From NCBI RefSeq assembly GCF_017573465.1, contig NZ_JAGEPF010000015.1, positions 186,001 through 250,000 on the forward strand: a DNA stretch of 64,000 nt, in the 5' to 3' direction. The stretch comes from Actinomadura violacea (GTDB taxonomy: Bacteria > Actinomycetota > Actinomycetes > Streptosporangiales > Streptosporangiaceae). The notes beneath the pieces were generated by a model. It did no database searches and was not told the DNA's origin. It saw nothing but the letters and a program-made list of their open reading frames with translations. Every line of letters starts with the position of its first letter. Position 1 is the first letter of the stretch. Positions 10,128 to 18,107 of the stretch are shown here, one piece after another. Both the position numbers and the translations under genes were made by a program.

Positions 10128-10220
10128 GAGTTCGGTGTCCGGCGTCACAGCCGGGGGACGGCGCGCGTACGCTGGGCCTCGATCGGACGATGAAGATCGT
10201 GAGCTTGAGGGAGTATCGCC

Positions 10221-10637
10221 ATGCCGCTGATCCGCCGGGTGGGCAAGGACGTCGCGGAGCAGTACGACGCCGACGAGCGGCTGGCCGCCGGCTACGACGC
10301 GCGCCTCGCGGCCGCGGGCGAGGCCGAGCGCGCGCTGCGCGACGCCCAGGGCGCGGACGTGCCCGAGCCGGAGCTGCACGAGCTGACCATCGCCTTCGAC
10401 GAGGCGATGACGGAGGTGCTCGCCGCGGCGGAGGCGTCCGAGCGGATCGCGATGGGCCCGAAGACCTACGTGTCGGACGCGCAGGACGCCAAGGCGCGCC
10501 GCGCCGCGGAGATCGCGCGCCGCAAGGCCAAGGCGCGCCCGTCCGTGCGGCCGTGGACCGACGAGGTCGACCGGCTGCGCACCGCGCGCGAGGCGCACCG
10601 GCTGAGCTTCCGGACGCGTCCCGCCGCGGCCGTCTGA
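10221..10637 (+). CDS. Conserved hypothetical protein, coiled-coil-rich
   Basis: A 138-residue, highly charged and alanine-rich protein. Long helices dominate: QYDADERLAAGYDARLAAAGEAERALRDA and later AKARRAAEIARRKAKARP. The N terminus MPLIRRVGKDVAEQYDADE is distinctive, but I do not recognise the family. There is no signal peptide or membrane segment. The ATG follows GAGGGAGTATCGCC, a usable ribosome site. It is divergent from the DUF7873 gene, and a perfect hairpin follows its stop. A DNA- or protein-binding role is possible but unsupported. Confidence 0.7.
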   Translation: MPLIRRVGKDVAEQYDADERLAAGYDARLAAAGEAERALRDAQGADVPEPELHELTIAFDEAMTEVLAAAEASERIAMGPKTYVSDAQDAKARRAAEIARRKAKARPSVRPWTDEVDRLRTAREAHRLSFRTRPAAAV

Positions 10638-10645
10638 GCGCGCCC

Positions 10646-10669
10646 GTCCCACGTGCCGCCACGTGGGAC
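10646..10669. terminator. Hairpin after the gene at 10221
   Basis: GTCCCACGTG pairs perfectly with CACGTGGGAC around a CCGC loop, nine bases after the stop codon. There is no T tract. Confidence 0.55.
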
Positions 10670-10827
10670 GACACAGCACCACCGAGTGGCACCGGCCACC
10701 GAACTCTGAGAGTCTGCCCTCTCGGGGAACGCCGGGGCGGCCCGCTCCGCACCGCCGCCGCGCGCGGCGGCGCGGGACGCGCTCCGGCGGGGAGGGCGCT
10801 GGTGCCCTGAACGCGGGGGGAAGTCAC

Positions 10828-11556
10828 GTGGAGCGCACGCCGCCGGACCGGTGCCGCGTACTCGAGTCCTACGAGGACGGGACGCGGGCGATCCGTGAGC
10901 TGGCGTCGGCGGTCGAGGACTGGGACGTGCCGACGCCGTGCGCCGACTGGCAGCTGATCGACCTGGCCGGGCACCTGCGGTGCGTGGCGGAGAACTTCCT
11001 GGAGTACCTGCAGGACGCGCCGGACAGCCGGCTGGCCAAGCTGTTCGCGCAGGACGCGGCGTCGGCGGTGCTGATCCGGCAGCAGGCGCGGCAGAACGCG
11101 ACGGAGCTGGCGGTGCTGCCGCCGGAGCCGGGCCCGGAGCGGATCACGGCGTTCTCGGTGTCGGCCGGCGCCTACGCCGACCTGATGCCCGACATGTGGG
11201 ACCGCACCCATCTGATCTACCGGGGCACCAAGTACACCGTCGGCGACCACGCGGGCGCCGCGTGCGTGGAGTGGCACCTGCACGCCTGGGACATGGCCCG
11301 CTCGATCGGCGCCGACTACCGGCCGCGCGACCCCGACCTGCTGGTGTCGGCGTGGCACTGGGGGGTGCCGCACCTGCCGCTGGCGTCGGGGGACGCGTGG
11401 GAGTCGGTGCTGCGGTCCTCGGGCCGGTCGCCGCGGTGGCCGGACCCCGGCGAGGGGCCCGGCCGGCCGCGCGGCGGGCGGCAGCGGGCGGGGCGCCAGG
11501 CCGTCAGACGCCCGCCGGCTTCCTCGGGTGGGTCCGCAGGTAGACCGTCCAGGTGA
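10828..11556 (+). CDS. Maleylpyruvate isomerase N-terminal domain (MDMPI_N, DinB-like) protein
   Basis: A 242-residue protein of the TIGR03083/MDMPI_N group, a DinB-like four-helix bundle that binds a metal through histidines. Diagnostic are WDVPTPCADWQLIDLAGHLRCVAENF (first His in LAGH) and EWHLHAWDMARSIG (H-x-H/W-D). The natural substrate is unknown; many relatives use mycothiol. The GTG at 10828 follows GGGGGGAAGTCAC and is preferred over longer open frames. The last 50 or so residues become low-complexity Arg/Gly/Pro and overlap the end of narK by 53 bp on the opposite strand, so the original stop may have been lost. Confidence 0.82.
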   Translation: MERTPPDRCRVLESYEDGTRAIRELASAVEDWDVPTPCADWQLIDLAGHLRCVAENFLEYLQDAPDSRLAKLFAQDAASAVLIRQQARQNATELAVLPPEPGPERITAFSVSAGAYADLMPDMWDRTHLIYRGTKYTVGDHAGAACVEWHLHAWDMARSIGADYRPRDPDLLVSAWHWGVPHLPLASGDAWESVLRSSGRSPRWPDPGEGPGRPRGGRQRAGRQAVRRPPASSGGSAGRPSR

Positions 11557-12877
11557 GGAGGCAGCAGGCGGCGTAGTAGGCGATGAACGCGATGTACGCG
11601 CCGTCCCCGGTCCCGGAGGTCAGGAACGACTGCCGGAAGGCGATGTTGACCAGTACGCCGCCGAACGCTCCGATCGCGCCGGCGATGCCGATGAGCGCAC
11701 CGGCGAGCCGCCGGGCCTCGTGCTCGGCGGCCACCGGGTCGCCGCCGTTGGCGACGCCGAGCTGCGCCTTCGCCCGGAAGATCGCCGGGATCATCTTGTA
11801 GGTGGAGCCGTTGCCGAGGCCGCTGAACGCGAACAGCAGGATGAACCCGGTGACGAACAGCGCGAGCGACTTCTCGCGCGACGCGGTGAGGACGATCCCC
11901 GCCGAGACCGCCATCGCGACGAAGTTCCAGAACGTGACCCTCGCCCCGCCCGTCCGGTCCGCGAGCCATCCGCCGACGGGCCGGATCAGCGAGCCGAGCA
12001 GGGGCCCGAGGAAGGTCAGGTACGCGGCCTTGATCGGGGTGTCGAAGTCGGCCTTGAACTGGACCTGCAGTACCTGCCCGAAGGCGAACCCGAACCCGAT
12101 GAACGACCCGAACGTGCCGATGTAGAGCAGCGACATGATCCAGGTGTGGCCGTCCTTGCAGACGTCGCGCATCGCCCGCTTCTCGTTGCGGACCTGCGAC
12201 AGGTTGTCCATGAACAGCGCCGCGCCGAGCGCGGCGAGCACGATGAACGGGATGTAGATGCCGGCGACGAGGCCCGGGTGGCCCTTGCCGGCGGTGGCGA
12301 GCACCGCCAGGCCGACGAGCTGGACGACGGCGACGCCGACGTTGCCGCCGCCGGCGTTGATGCCGAGGGCCCAGCCCTTGAGGCGCTGCGGGTAGAAGGC
12401 GTTGATGTTCGCCATCGAGGAGGCGAAGTTGCCGCCGCCGACGCCCGCGACGGCCGCCAGGACCAGCAGGGTGGAGTACGAGACGCCGGGCTTGATGAGG
12501 AACGCGGCGAGCACCGCGGGGACGAGCAGCAGGGAGGCGCTGACGATGGTCCAGTTGCGGCCGCCGAACCGGGCGACGGCGAAGGTGTAGGGGATCCGCA
12601 GCACGGCTCCGATGGCCGCCGGGACGGTGGTGAGCATGAACTTGCCGGCCGGGTCGATGCCGTAGGCGGGGCCGAGGAACAGCACGAGCACCGACCACAG
12701 CGTCCAGACCGAGAACCCGATGTGCTCGGAGAAGATCGAGAACGCGAGGTTGCGGCGGGCGGTGCGGGCCCCGGACGCGGCCCAGAACTCCGGCTCCTCG
12801 GGCCGCCAGTCCTCGATCCAGCGGCCTTTCAGCGAGGGGCGGCGCGTGCGCGGCGCCGCTTCGGTCGTGACGGTCAT
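11504..12877 (-). CDS. narK: Nitrate/nitrite transporter, NarK/NasA family (MFS)
   Basis: A 457-residue major facilitator protein with twelve apparent membrane helices. It has the NNP-family signatures GVGGGNFASSMANINAFYPQRLKGWALGINAGGGNVGVA and a second GLGNGSTYKMIPAIF, both lining the nitrate pathway, with the arginine in RIPYTFAVARFGGR. It should import nitrate for the assimilatory reductase encoded 1.4 kb away. ATG 12877 has an AAGGAG site ten bases upstream. A possible GlnR box lies 50 bp before the start. Assignment to nitrate uptake is supported by the neighbouring nasA and nirD. Confidence 0.94.
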   Translation of the reverse strand: MTVTTEAAPRTRRPSLKGRWIEDWRPEEPEFWAASGARTARRNLAFSIFSEHIGFSVWTLWSVLVLFLGPAYGIDPAGKFMLTTVPAAIGAVLRIPYTFAVARFGGRNWTIVSASLLLVPAVLAAFLIKPGVSYSTLLVLAAVAGVGGGNFASSMANINAFYPQRLKGWALGINAGGGNVGVAVVQLVGLAVLATAGKGHPGLVAGIYIPFIVLAALGAALFMDNLSQVRNEKRAMRDVCKDGHTWIMSLLYIGTFGSFIGFGFAFGQVLQVQFKADFDTPIKAAYLTFLGPLLGSLIRPVGGWLADRTGGARVTFWNFVAMAVSAGIVLTASREKSLALFVTGFILLFAFSGLGNGSTYKMIPAIFRAKAQLGVANGGDPVAAEHEARRLAGALIGIAGAIGAFGGVLVNIAFRQSFLTSGTGDGAYIAFIAYYAACCLLTWTVYLRTHPRKPAGV

Positions 12878-12926
12878 CGGCTGTCTCCTTGGGGTCGCTG
12901 ACGCGGCACGACGCTAGGAGCCGGGC

Positions 12927-12942
12927 GTTTCGCGCTTGTGTG
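12927..12942 (-). promoter_or_regulatory. Possible GlnR box upstream of narK
   Basis: On the minus strand the sequence is CACAC-AAGCGC-GAAAC. The right half and six-base spacing fit the actinobacterial GlnR pattern GTnAC-n6-GAAAC; the left half is poor. It is 50 bp from the start codon. Confidence 0.35.
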
Positions 12943-13078
12943 GCCCGCAATGCGGCGGTGATAACTCCACTGCACAGCGTGCGCGTGCGAGGTGTGAGAT
13001 GGGAGCGGGCGCGCGTGGCCGCCGCCCCGCCGGGGTAGGTCGTGATCGCGGCGCGGCGGGGGAGGGAGAACAGGACCT

Positions 13079-13327
13079 ATGGCGACCTGCGAGGTCTGCG
13101 GGAACGACTACGCGATGGCGTTCGAGGTGCACGCGCAGGGGGACGTGCACACCTTCGACTCGTTCGAGTGCGCGATCACCCGGATGGCGCCGATCTGCGA
13201 GCACTGCGAGTGCCGGATCCTCGGGCACGGCGTCGAGGTGGGCGGGCGGTTCTACTGCGGCGCCCACTGCGCCCGCGCCGCCGATCCGGAGCGCGCGCGG
13301 CTCATCCAGGACGCCGCGCCGGTGTAG
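13079..13327 (+). CDS. Small cysteine-rich zinc-ribbon (metallothionein-like) protein
   Basis: An 82-residue protein with eight cysteines: CEVCGNDY near the start, FDSFECAI, then CEHCECRILGHGVEVGGRFYCGAHCARA. The spacing of cysteine pairs plus histidines indicates one or two zinc-binding knuckles; similar actinobacterial proteins are often labelled prokaryotic metallothionein. It may buffer metal or act as a small nucleic-acid-binding protein. The ATG follows a GGGAGGGAGAACAGGACCT stretch. It is a single gene between narK and the NUDIX gene. Confidence 0.8.
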   Translation: MATCEVCGNDYAMAFEVHAQGDVHTFDSFECAITRMAPICEHCECRILGHGVEVGGRFYCGAHCARAADPERARLIQDAAPV

Positions 13328-13441
13328 GCGCGGCGCCCGAGCGCGCGGGCCGGTCGCGATGTGGCGGCCGGTCGCGGTGTCCGGTCCGGTGTCCAGGCAG
13401 GGGTCCGGCGGTCGCGGCCGAGCCGGTTCGGCCGCCGGGGC

Positions 13442-13945
13442 TCAGTCCGCGGCGCGGCGGGCGGCGCCGAACGCGGGCTCGCGGCCGTCCTCCAGGTAGA
13501 CCGGGCGGCCGTCGGCGAGGGCGCGCAGGCTCGGCTCCATCCGGCGCGACACGTGCGCGGGCGACAGCTCGGGCACCTTCTCCGGCGCGACCAGGACGTG
13601 GTCGGACAGCTCGTCGGGCGGCAGCCGGATCGCGGCGATCTCGGCGCCGGTGACGGTGCCGCCGAAGACGAACACGTTGACCGAGTCGACGCCGTCGTCG
13701 CGGGGCGAGCCCCAGTCGACGCAGACCAGGCCGTCCAGGCGGGGGACGAATCCGAGCTCCTCGCGGCATTCGCGCACGCACGCCGCGAGCGGGGACTCGT
13801 CGGTCTCGATGACCCCGCCGGGCAGGAACCAGCCCTCGCTGTAGGTGGGCTTGACCAGCAGGACCCGCCCGAGGTCGTCCAGGAGCAGGGCCGCCGCGGC
13901 GCCGCGGGAGCGCGGCAGCGAGGCGTAGTAAGCAAGGTCGGGCAT
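13442..13945 (-). CDS. NUDIX hydrolase
   Basis: A 167-residue NUDIX enzyme. The full box is present at residues 44-66: G, five residues, E, seven residues, RECREELGF, so the Mg2+-binding glutamates are intact. The preceding WFLPGGVIETDESP is typical of hydrolases acting on nucleoside diphosphate derivatives, but the substrate cannot be read from sequence. The last 20 residues are alanine- and arginine-rich. It faces nasA across a 291-bp divergent region. Confidence 0.9.
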   Translation of the reverse strand: MPDLAYYASLPRSRGAAAALLLDDLGRVLLVKPTYSEGWFLPGGVIETDESPLAACVRECREELGFVPRLDGLVCVDWGSPRDDGVDSVNVFVFGGTVTGAEIAAIRLPPDELSDHVLVAPEKVPELSPAHVSRRMEPSLRALADGRPVYLEDGREPAFGAARRAAD

Positions 13946-14175
13946 GTACCGAGATTAGGCCGGATGACCGTTGTGTGATCCTCGTCGCGGCGGGCCGGAA
14001 ACCGCATCCTCCGCGAGATCGCCGGGCCGCCGCGAATCCGGTTCGGTATCCGGCCGGCCGGTGACGAATGGACCCTGACAATCGCCGACAACGCTTGACA
14101 CGCGATCGTCAATCCTTGCCGCCCGCGCCGCCGGCGCCGGGGCTGACCTTGCCGGACGCGCCGGGTGAACCGCAT

Positions 14176-14191
14176 TTAACGCGCGGGTCAC
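14176..14191 (+). promoter_or_regulatory. Possible GlnR box upstream of nasA
   Basis: TTAAC-GCGCGG-GTCAC fits a TTAAC-n6-GTnAC form of the GlnR consensus and ends 45 bp before the nasA start codon. The same form occurs before nirD. The rest of the 291-bp gap from 13946 shows no gene. Confidence 0.4.
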
Positions 14192-14236
14192 ACGCGGGAC
14201 GCGGCGGCGAAACGGCGCCGCCGGAGTCTTCCCGTC

Positions 14237-16330
14237 ATGACCGGGACTCCTACGCACTGCCCGTACTGCGCCCTGCAGTGCGGGATGACCCTCGACGGCG
14301 GCGCGTCCGCGTCCGACGTACCCGCGGACGGCGCGCCGGTGCGGGTGGCGCCGCGCGACGACGTGCCCGCGAACCGCGGCGGGCTCTGCCAGAAGGGCTG
14401 GACCGCCGCGGAGCTGCTCACCGTCCCGGACCGCCTGACGACTCCGCTGATGCGCCGCACCCGCGACGCGCCGCTGGAGCCGTGCACCTGGGACGAGGCG
14501 CTGGACCGGATCGTCACCGGGATCGGGCGCCTGACGGCCGGGTACGGTCCGGACGCCGTCGCGGTGTTCGGCGGCGGCGGGCTCACCAACGAGAAGGCCT
14601 ACCAGCTCGGCAAGTTCGCCCGGGTCGCGCTGCGCACCTCGCAGATCGACTACAACGGGCGGTTCTGCATGTCGTCGGCCGCCGCCGCGTCCGGCCGGGC
14701 GTTCGGCATGGACCGCGGGCTGCCCGGCCCGGTCACCGACCTGGCCGCGTCCGGCGCCGTCCTCCTCGCGGGCGGCAACCCGGCCGAGACGATGCCGCCG
14801 TTCATGCGGCACCTGGCCGACATGCGCGACGGCGGCGGCGCGCTCATCGTCGTGGACCCGCGCCGCACCGCGACGGCCCGGCAGGCGGACCTGCACCTTC
14901 AGCCCGCGGCCGGCACCGACATCGCGCTCGCCAACGGCCTGCTGCACCTGGCGCTCGCCGAGGGCCTCGCCGACGAGGACTACATCGCGGCGCGGACGAG
15001 CGGGTTCGACGCCGTCCGGACGGTCGCGAACGCGTACTGGCCGGACCGGGTGGAGCGCATCACCGGCGTCCCGCTGCCGAAGATGCGCGAGGCCGTCCGG
15101 CTGCTGGCCGGCGCGGACCGCGCCCACGTGCTGACCGCGCGCGGCTCCGAGCAGCACGCCCGCGGCACCGACATGGTCTCCGCGTTCATCAACCTGGCGC
15201 TCGCGCTCGGGCTGCCGGGCCGTCCCGGGTCCGGGTACGGCTGCCTGACCGGGCAGGGCAACGGGCAGGGCGGCCGCGAGCACGGGCAGAAGGCCGACCA
15301 GCTCCCCGGCTACCGGAAGATCGACGACCCGGCGGCGCGCGCGCACGTCGCGGCCGTGTGGGGCGTGGAGCCGGACGCGCTGCCGGGCCCGGGCCGGTCG
15401 GCGTACGAACTGCTGTCGGCGCTCGGCACGCCGGACGGCCCGAAGGCGCTGCTGCTGTTCGGGTCGAACCCGGTCGTGTCGGCGCCGCGCGCCGCGTCGG
15501 TCGAGGAGCGGCTGGGCGCCCTCGACCTGCTGGTCGTCGCCGACTTCGTGCCGTCGGAGACCGCGCGGCTCGCCGACGTGGTGCTGCCGACGGCGCAGTG
15601 GGCGGAGGAGTCCGGCACGATGACGAACCTGGAGGGCCGGGTGCTGCGCCGCCGCCGGGCGGTCCGCGCGCCGGACGGCGTCCGCACCGACCTGGAGATC
15701 ATCGCCGCGCTGGCCGGGCGGCTCGGCGCGCCGGGGGAGTGGAGCACCGACCCCGAGCGGGTGTTCGGCGAGCTGCGCCGCGCGAGCGCCGGCGGCACCG
15801 CCGACTACTCCGGCATCACCTACGGGCGGATCGAGGCCGAGGGCGGGGTGTTCTGGCCCTGCCCGTCCGAGGACCACCCCGGCACGCCGCGCCCCTACCT
15901 GGACCGCTTCCCCACGCCGGACGGGCGTGCCCGGTTCGTCCCGGTCGAGCACCGCGGCGCCGCCGAGGACGTCGACGCCGAGTACCCGCTGTACCTGACG
16001 ACCGGCCGCGTCCTCGCGCAGTACCAGTCGGGCGCGCAGACCCGCCGAGTGCGGGCGCTGGCCGACGTGGCGCCGGGCCCGTTCGTGGAGTTGCATCCCG
16101 ATCTCGCCGAGCGGCTCGGCGTCCAGGACGGCCAGGACGTGAAGGTGGAGAGCCGCCGGGGCGCGGCGATAGCGGCGGCGCGGGTGACGGACGCGATCCG
16201 CCGCGACACCGTGTTCATGCCGTTCCACTGGGCGGGGGAGGGGCGCGCGAACCTGCTCACCGGCACCGCCCTGGACCCCGTCTCGCGGATGCCGGAGTTC
16301 AAGGTGTGCGCCGTCCGGATCTCGGCGTGA
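14237..16330 (+). CDS. nasA: Assimilatory nitrate reductase catalytic subunit
   Basis: A 697-residue molybdopterin oxidoreductase. The N-terminal 4Fe-4S ligands are C8, C11, C15 (CPYCALQC) and C51 (GGLCQKGW). C144 in NGRFCMSSAA is the probable molybdenum ligand of the assimilatory type. GCLTGQGNGQGGREHGQKADQLPGYR is a strong NasA/NarB signature, and a molybdopterin dinucleotide-binding domain closes the protein (LTTGRVLAQYQSGAQTRR, FMPFHWAGEG). No twin-arginine signal is present, so it is cytoplasmic. It reduces nitrate to nitrite; the C-terminal 2Fe-2S domain of some NasA proteins is missing, so the electron donor must be separate. Confidence 0.95.
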   Translation: MTGTPTHCPYCALQCGMTLDGGASASDVPADGAPVRVAPRDDVPANRGGLCQKGWTAAELLTVPDRLTTPLMRRTRDAPLEPCTWDEALDRIVTGIGRLTAGYGPDAVAVFGGGGLTNEKAYQLGKFARVALRTSQIDYNGRFCMSSAAAASGRAFGMDRGLPGPVTDLAASGAVLLAGGNPAETMPPFMRHLADMRDGGGALIVVDPRRTATARQADLHLQPAAGTDIALANGLLHLALAEGLADEDYIAARTSGFDAVRTVANAYWPDRVERITGVPLPKMREAVRLLAGADRAHVLTARGSEQHARGTDMVSAFINLALALGLPGRPGSGYGCLTGQGNGQGGREHGQKADQLPGYRKIDDPAARAHVAAVWGVEPDALPGPGRSAYELLSALGTPDGPKALLLFGSNPVVSAPRAASVEERLGALDLLVVADFVPSETARLADVVLPTAQWAEESGTMTNLEGRVLRRRRAVRAPDGVRTDLEIIAALAGRLGAPGEWSTDPERVFGELRRASAGGTADYSGITYGRIEAEGGVFWPCPSEDHPGTPRPYLDRFPTPDGRARFVPVEHRGAAEDVDAEYPLYLTTGRVLAQYQSGAQTRRVRALADVAPGPFVELHPDLAERLGVQDGQDVKVESRRGAAIAAARVTDAIRRDTVFMPFHWAGEGRANLLTGTALDPVSRMPEFKVCAVRISA

Positions 16331-16337
16331 GCGCCTT

Positions 16338-16353
16338 TTAACACGGCGGTGAC
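16338..16353 (+). promoter_or_regulatory. Possible GlnR box between nasA and nirD
   Basis: TTAAC-ACGGCG-GTGAC, seven bases after the nasA stop, has the same TTAAC-n6-GTnAC form as the site before nasA. It suggests that nirD and the genes after it have their own nitrogen-regulated promoter. Confidence 0.4.
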
Positions 16354-16397
16354 AAAGGAGACCCAACCGTGAAACGGCCCCTGCGCAGACTCGTTCC

Positions 16398-16541
16398 ATG
16401 AACATCGGGGACGGACCGGCGCGACCGGCCACCGCGCGAACCTTACAACGTCAAGGCGGCGGGCCGGGTGCGTCCGCCGCCGCTCCCACTGCGCCGTCGA
16501 AGTCCCCGCACGCGAATCGCCTGGAGGTTGCCGTCCGATGA
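16398..16541 (+). CDS. Possible 47-residue ORF coupled to nirD
   Basis: An ATG at 16398 opens a frame (MNIGDGPARPATARTLQ..., ending ANRLEVAVR) whose TGA overlaps the nirD start as ATGA. The overlap is what a translated leader or a small coupled gene would show. The protein is low-complexity and unrecognised, and no strong ribosome site precedes the ATG. It may be chance. Confidence 0.25.
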   Translation: MNIGDGPARPATARTLQRQGGGPGASAAAPTAPSKSPHANRLEVAVR

Positions 16542-16933
16542 GCATCACATCCGAAGCGACGATCACAAGGCGTCCCGCCGGAGCCGCGGCCCGCTGGTTC
16601 GACATCTGCCGCTACGCCGACCTGATCCCCGAGCGCGGCGCCTGCGCGATGCTGGACGGCACGCAGGTCGCGGTGTTCCGGGCGTTCGACGGGACCCTGT
16701 TCGCGCTGTCGAACCTCGACCCGTTCAGCGGCGCGTACGTGCTGTCACGGGGCATCCTCGGCACCCGCGACGGCGTCCCGACGGTCGCCTCGCCCATGTA
16801 CAAGCAGGTGTTCGACCTGCGCACCGGGGTCTGCCTCGACGACCCGCGGGTGGCCGTGCCGACCTTCCCGGTCCGCCGCGCCGCCGGCGGCGACCGCGTG
16901 GAGGTGGCGCTCACCGATGACCGCCGACAGTGA
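16538..16933 (+). CDS. nirD: Nitrite reductase small subunit
   Basis: A 131-residue NirD protein with a Rieske-like fold but without the iron ligands, as is normal for this subunit. WFDICRYADLIPERGACAMLDGTQVAVFRAFDGTLFALSNLDPFSGAYVLSRGILG and SPMYKQVFDLRTGVCLDDP are diagnostic. It partners NirB in NADH-dependent reduction of nitrite to ammonium. The ATG at 16538 has GGAGG 12 bases upstream. Unusually, nirB is not adjacent or anywhere in the window. The end overlaps the next gene by 17 bp. Confidence 0.93.
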   Translation: MSITSEATITRRPAGAAARWFDICRYADLIPERGACAMLDGTQVAVFRAFDGTLFALSNLDPFSGAYVLSRGILGTRDGVPTVASPMYKQVFDLRTGVCLDDPRVAVPTFPVRRAAGGDRVEVALTDDRRQ

Positions 16934-18107
16934 GCCGCTGGCCGGGTTCGCCGTCGGGGTGACCGCGGCCCGCCGCCACGAGGAGCTCGCGACGCTGCTG
17001 GAGCGGCGCGGCGCGCGGGTGGTGCTCGCCCCCGCGATCCGCCTCGTCCCGCTCGCCGACGACGCCGGGCTGCTGGAGGCGACGCGGGCGTGCCTGGCCC
17101 GGCCGCTGGACCACCTCGTCGTCACGACCGGGATCGGGTTCCGGGCGTGGCTGGAGACGGCGGACGGGTGGGGGCTGCGCGACGCCCTCATCGCGGCGCT
17201 CGGCGACGCCGCCATCGTGGCGCGGGGCCCGAAGGCGTGCGGCGCGATCCGCTCGGCCGGGCTGCAGGAGCGCTGGTCGCCGGAGTCGGAGGCCTCCGCC
17301 GAGGTGGTCGCGCACCTGCTGGAGAAGGACCTGGCGGGCGCGCGGGTGGCGGTCCAGCTCTACGGGGAGCGGCAGCCGGAGCTGACGGACGCGCTGCGCG
17401 CGGCCGGCGCCGAGGTGATCGAGGTCCCGGTGTACCGGTGGGCGCGCGCCGAGGACGTCACGCCGCTGCGGCGGCTCGTCGGGCAGGCCGTCGCCGGCAC
17501 GGTCGACGCGATCACCTTCACCAGCACGCCCGCGGTCGCCGCGACGCTCGCCGTGGCGGCCGAGGACGACCTGGAGGACGCGCTGCTGGAGGCGCTGCGC
17601 ACCCAGGTGGTCGCGGCGTGCGTGGGCCCGGTCACCGCGCGGCCGCTGACCGAGCGCGGCGTGCCGACCGTCCAGCCGGAACGCGCGAGGCTCGGGGCGC
17701 TCGTGCGGGCGCTGGCGGCGGACCTGCCGCGGCGCCGCGCGCGGCTGCTGTCGGTGCGCGGGGCCTCGCTGGAACTGCGCGGGCACGCCGTGGTGCTGGA
17801 CGGGCAGCTGCGGCCGATCGCGCCGGCGCCGATGGCGATCCTGCGGGCGCTGGCGCGGCGGCCCGGGCACGTGGTGTCGCGCGCGGAGCTGTGCGGCGTG
17901 CTGCCGAGCCGGCTGGTCGTCGGCGGCTCCCCGTGGTCGCGGGACGCGCGGCCGCAGGCCGACGAGCACGCGGTGGAGATGGCGGTGGCGCGGCTGCGGC
18001 GCGGGCTCGGCCGTCCCGGGATCATCGAGACGGTCGTCAAGCGCGGCTACCGGCTGGCGTGCGACCCGCGCCTGGTGGACCGGCTCGCGGCGGGCGCCGG
18101 TGGCTGA
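16917..18107 (+). CDS. HemD-type uroporphyrinogen-III synthase with C-terminal winged helix
   Basis: A 396-residue fusion. Residues 8-260 are a HemD domain (GFAVGVTAARRHEELATLLERRGARVVLAPAIRLVPL..., VQLYGERQPELTDALRAAGAEV..., AITFTSTPAVAATL). Residues 280-385 are an OmpR-type winged helix (PMAILRALARRPGHVVSRAELCGVLP ... HAVEMAVARLRRGLGRPGIIETVVKRGYRL). The same fusion is known in mycobacteria as the Rv0260c type. It starts inside nirD and runs into the chelatase gene, so it may couple siroheme supply for nitrite reductase to gene control. Whether it keeps synthase activity is unknown. Confidence 0.9.
   Translation: MTADSEPLAGFAVGVTAARRHEELATLLERRGARVVLAPAIRLVPLADDAGLLEATRACLARPLDHLVVTTGIGFRAWLETADGWGLRDALIAALGDAAIVARGPKACGAIRSAGLQERWSPESEASAEVVAHLLEKDLAGARVAVQLYGERQPELTDALRAAGAEVIEVPVYRWARAEDVTPLRRLVGQAVAGTVDAITFTSTPAVAATLAVAAEDDLEDALLEALRTQVVAACVGPVTARPLTERGVPTVQPERARLGALVRALAADLPRRRARLLSVRGASLELRGHAVVLDGQLRPIAPAPMAILRALARRPGHVVSRAELCGVLPSRLVVGGSPWSRDARPQADEHAVEMAVARLRRGLGRPGIIETVVKRGYRLACDPRLVDRLAAGAGG

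Noticed and set aside
8222..10637. An intact prophage or integrative element
   Set aside because: No integrase, portal, capsid or replication gene is present, and there is no clear attachment repeat; only tRNA-like debris and a frameshifted DUF7873 gene hint at one.
13955..16432. An 825-codon minus-strand open frame opposite nasA
   Set aside because: nasA on the other strand has complete cluster and cofactor motifs; the antisense translation is Arg/Gly/Pro-rich without domains.
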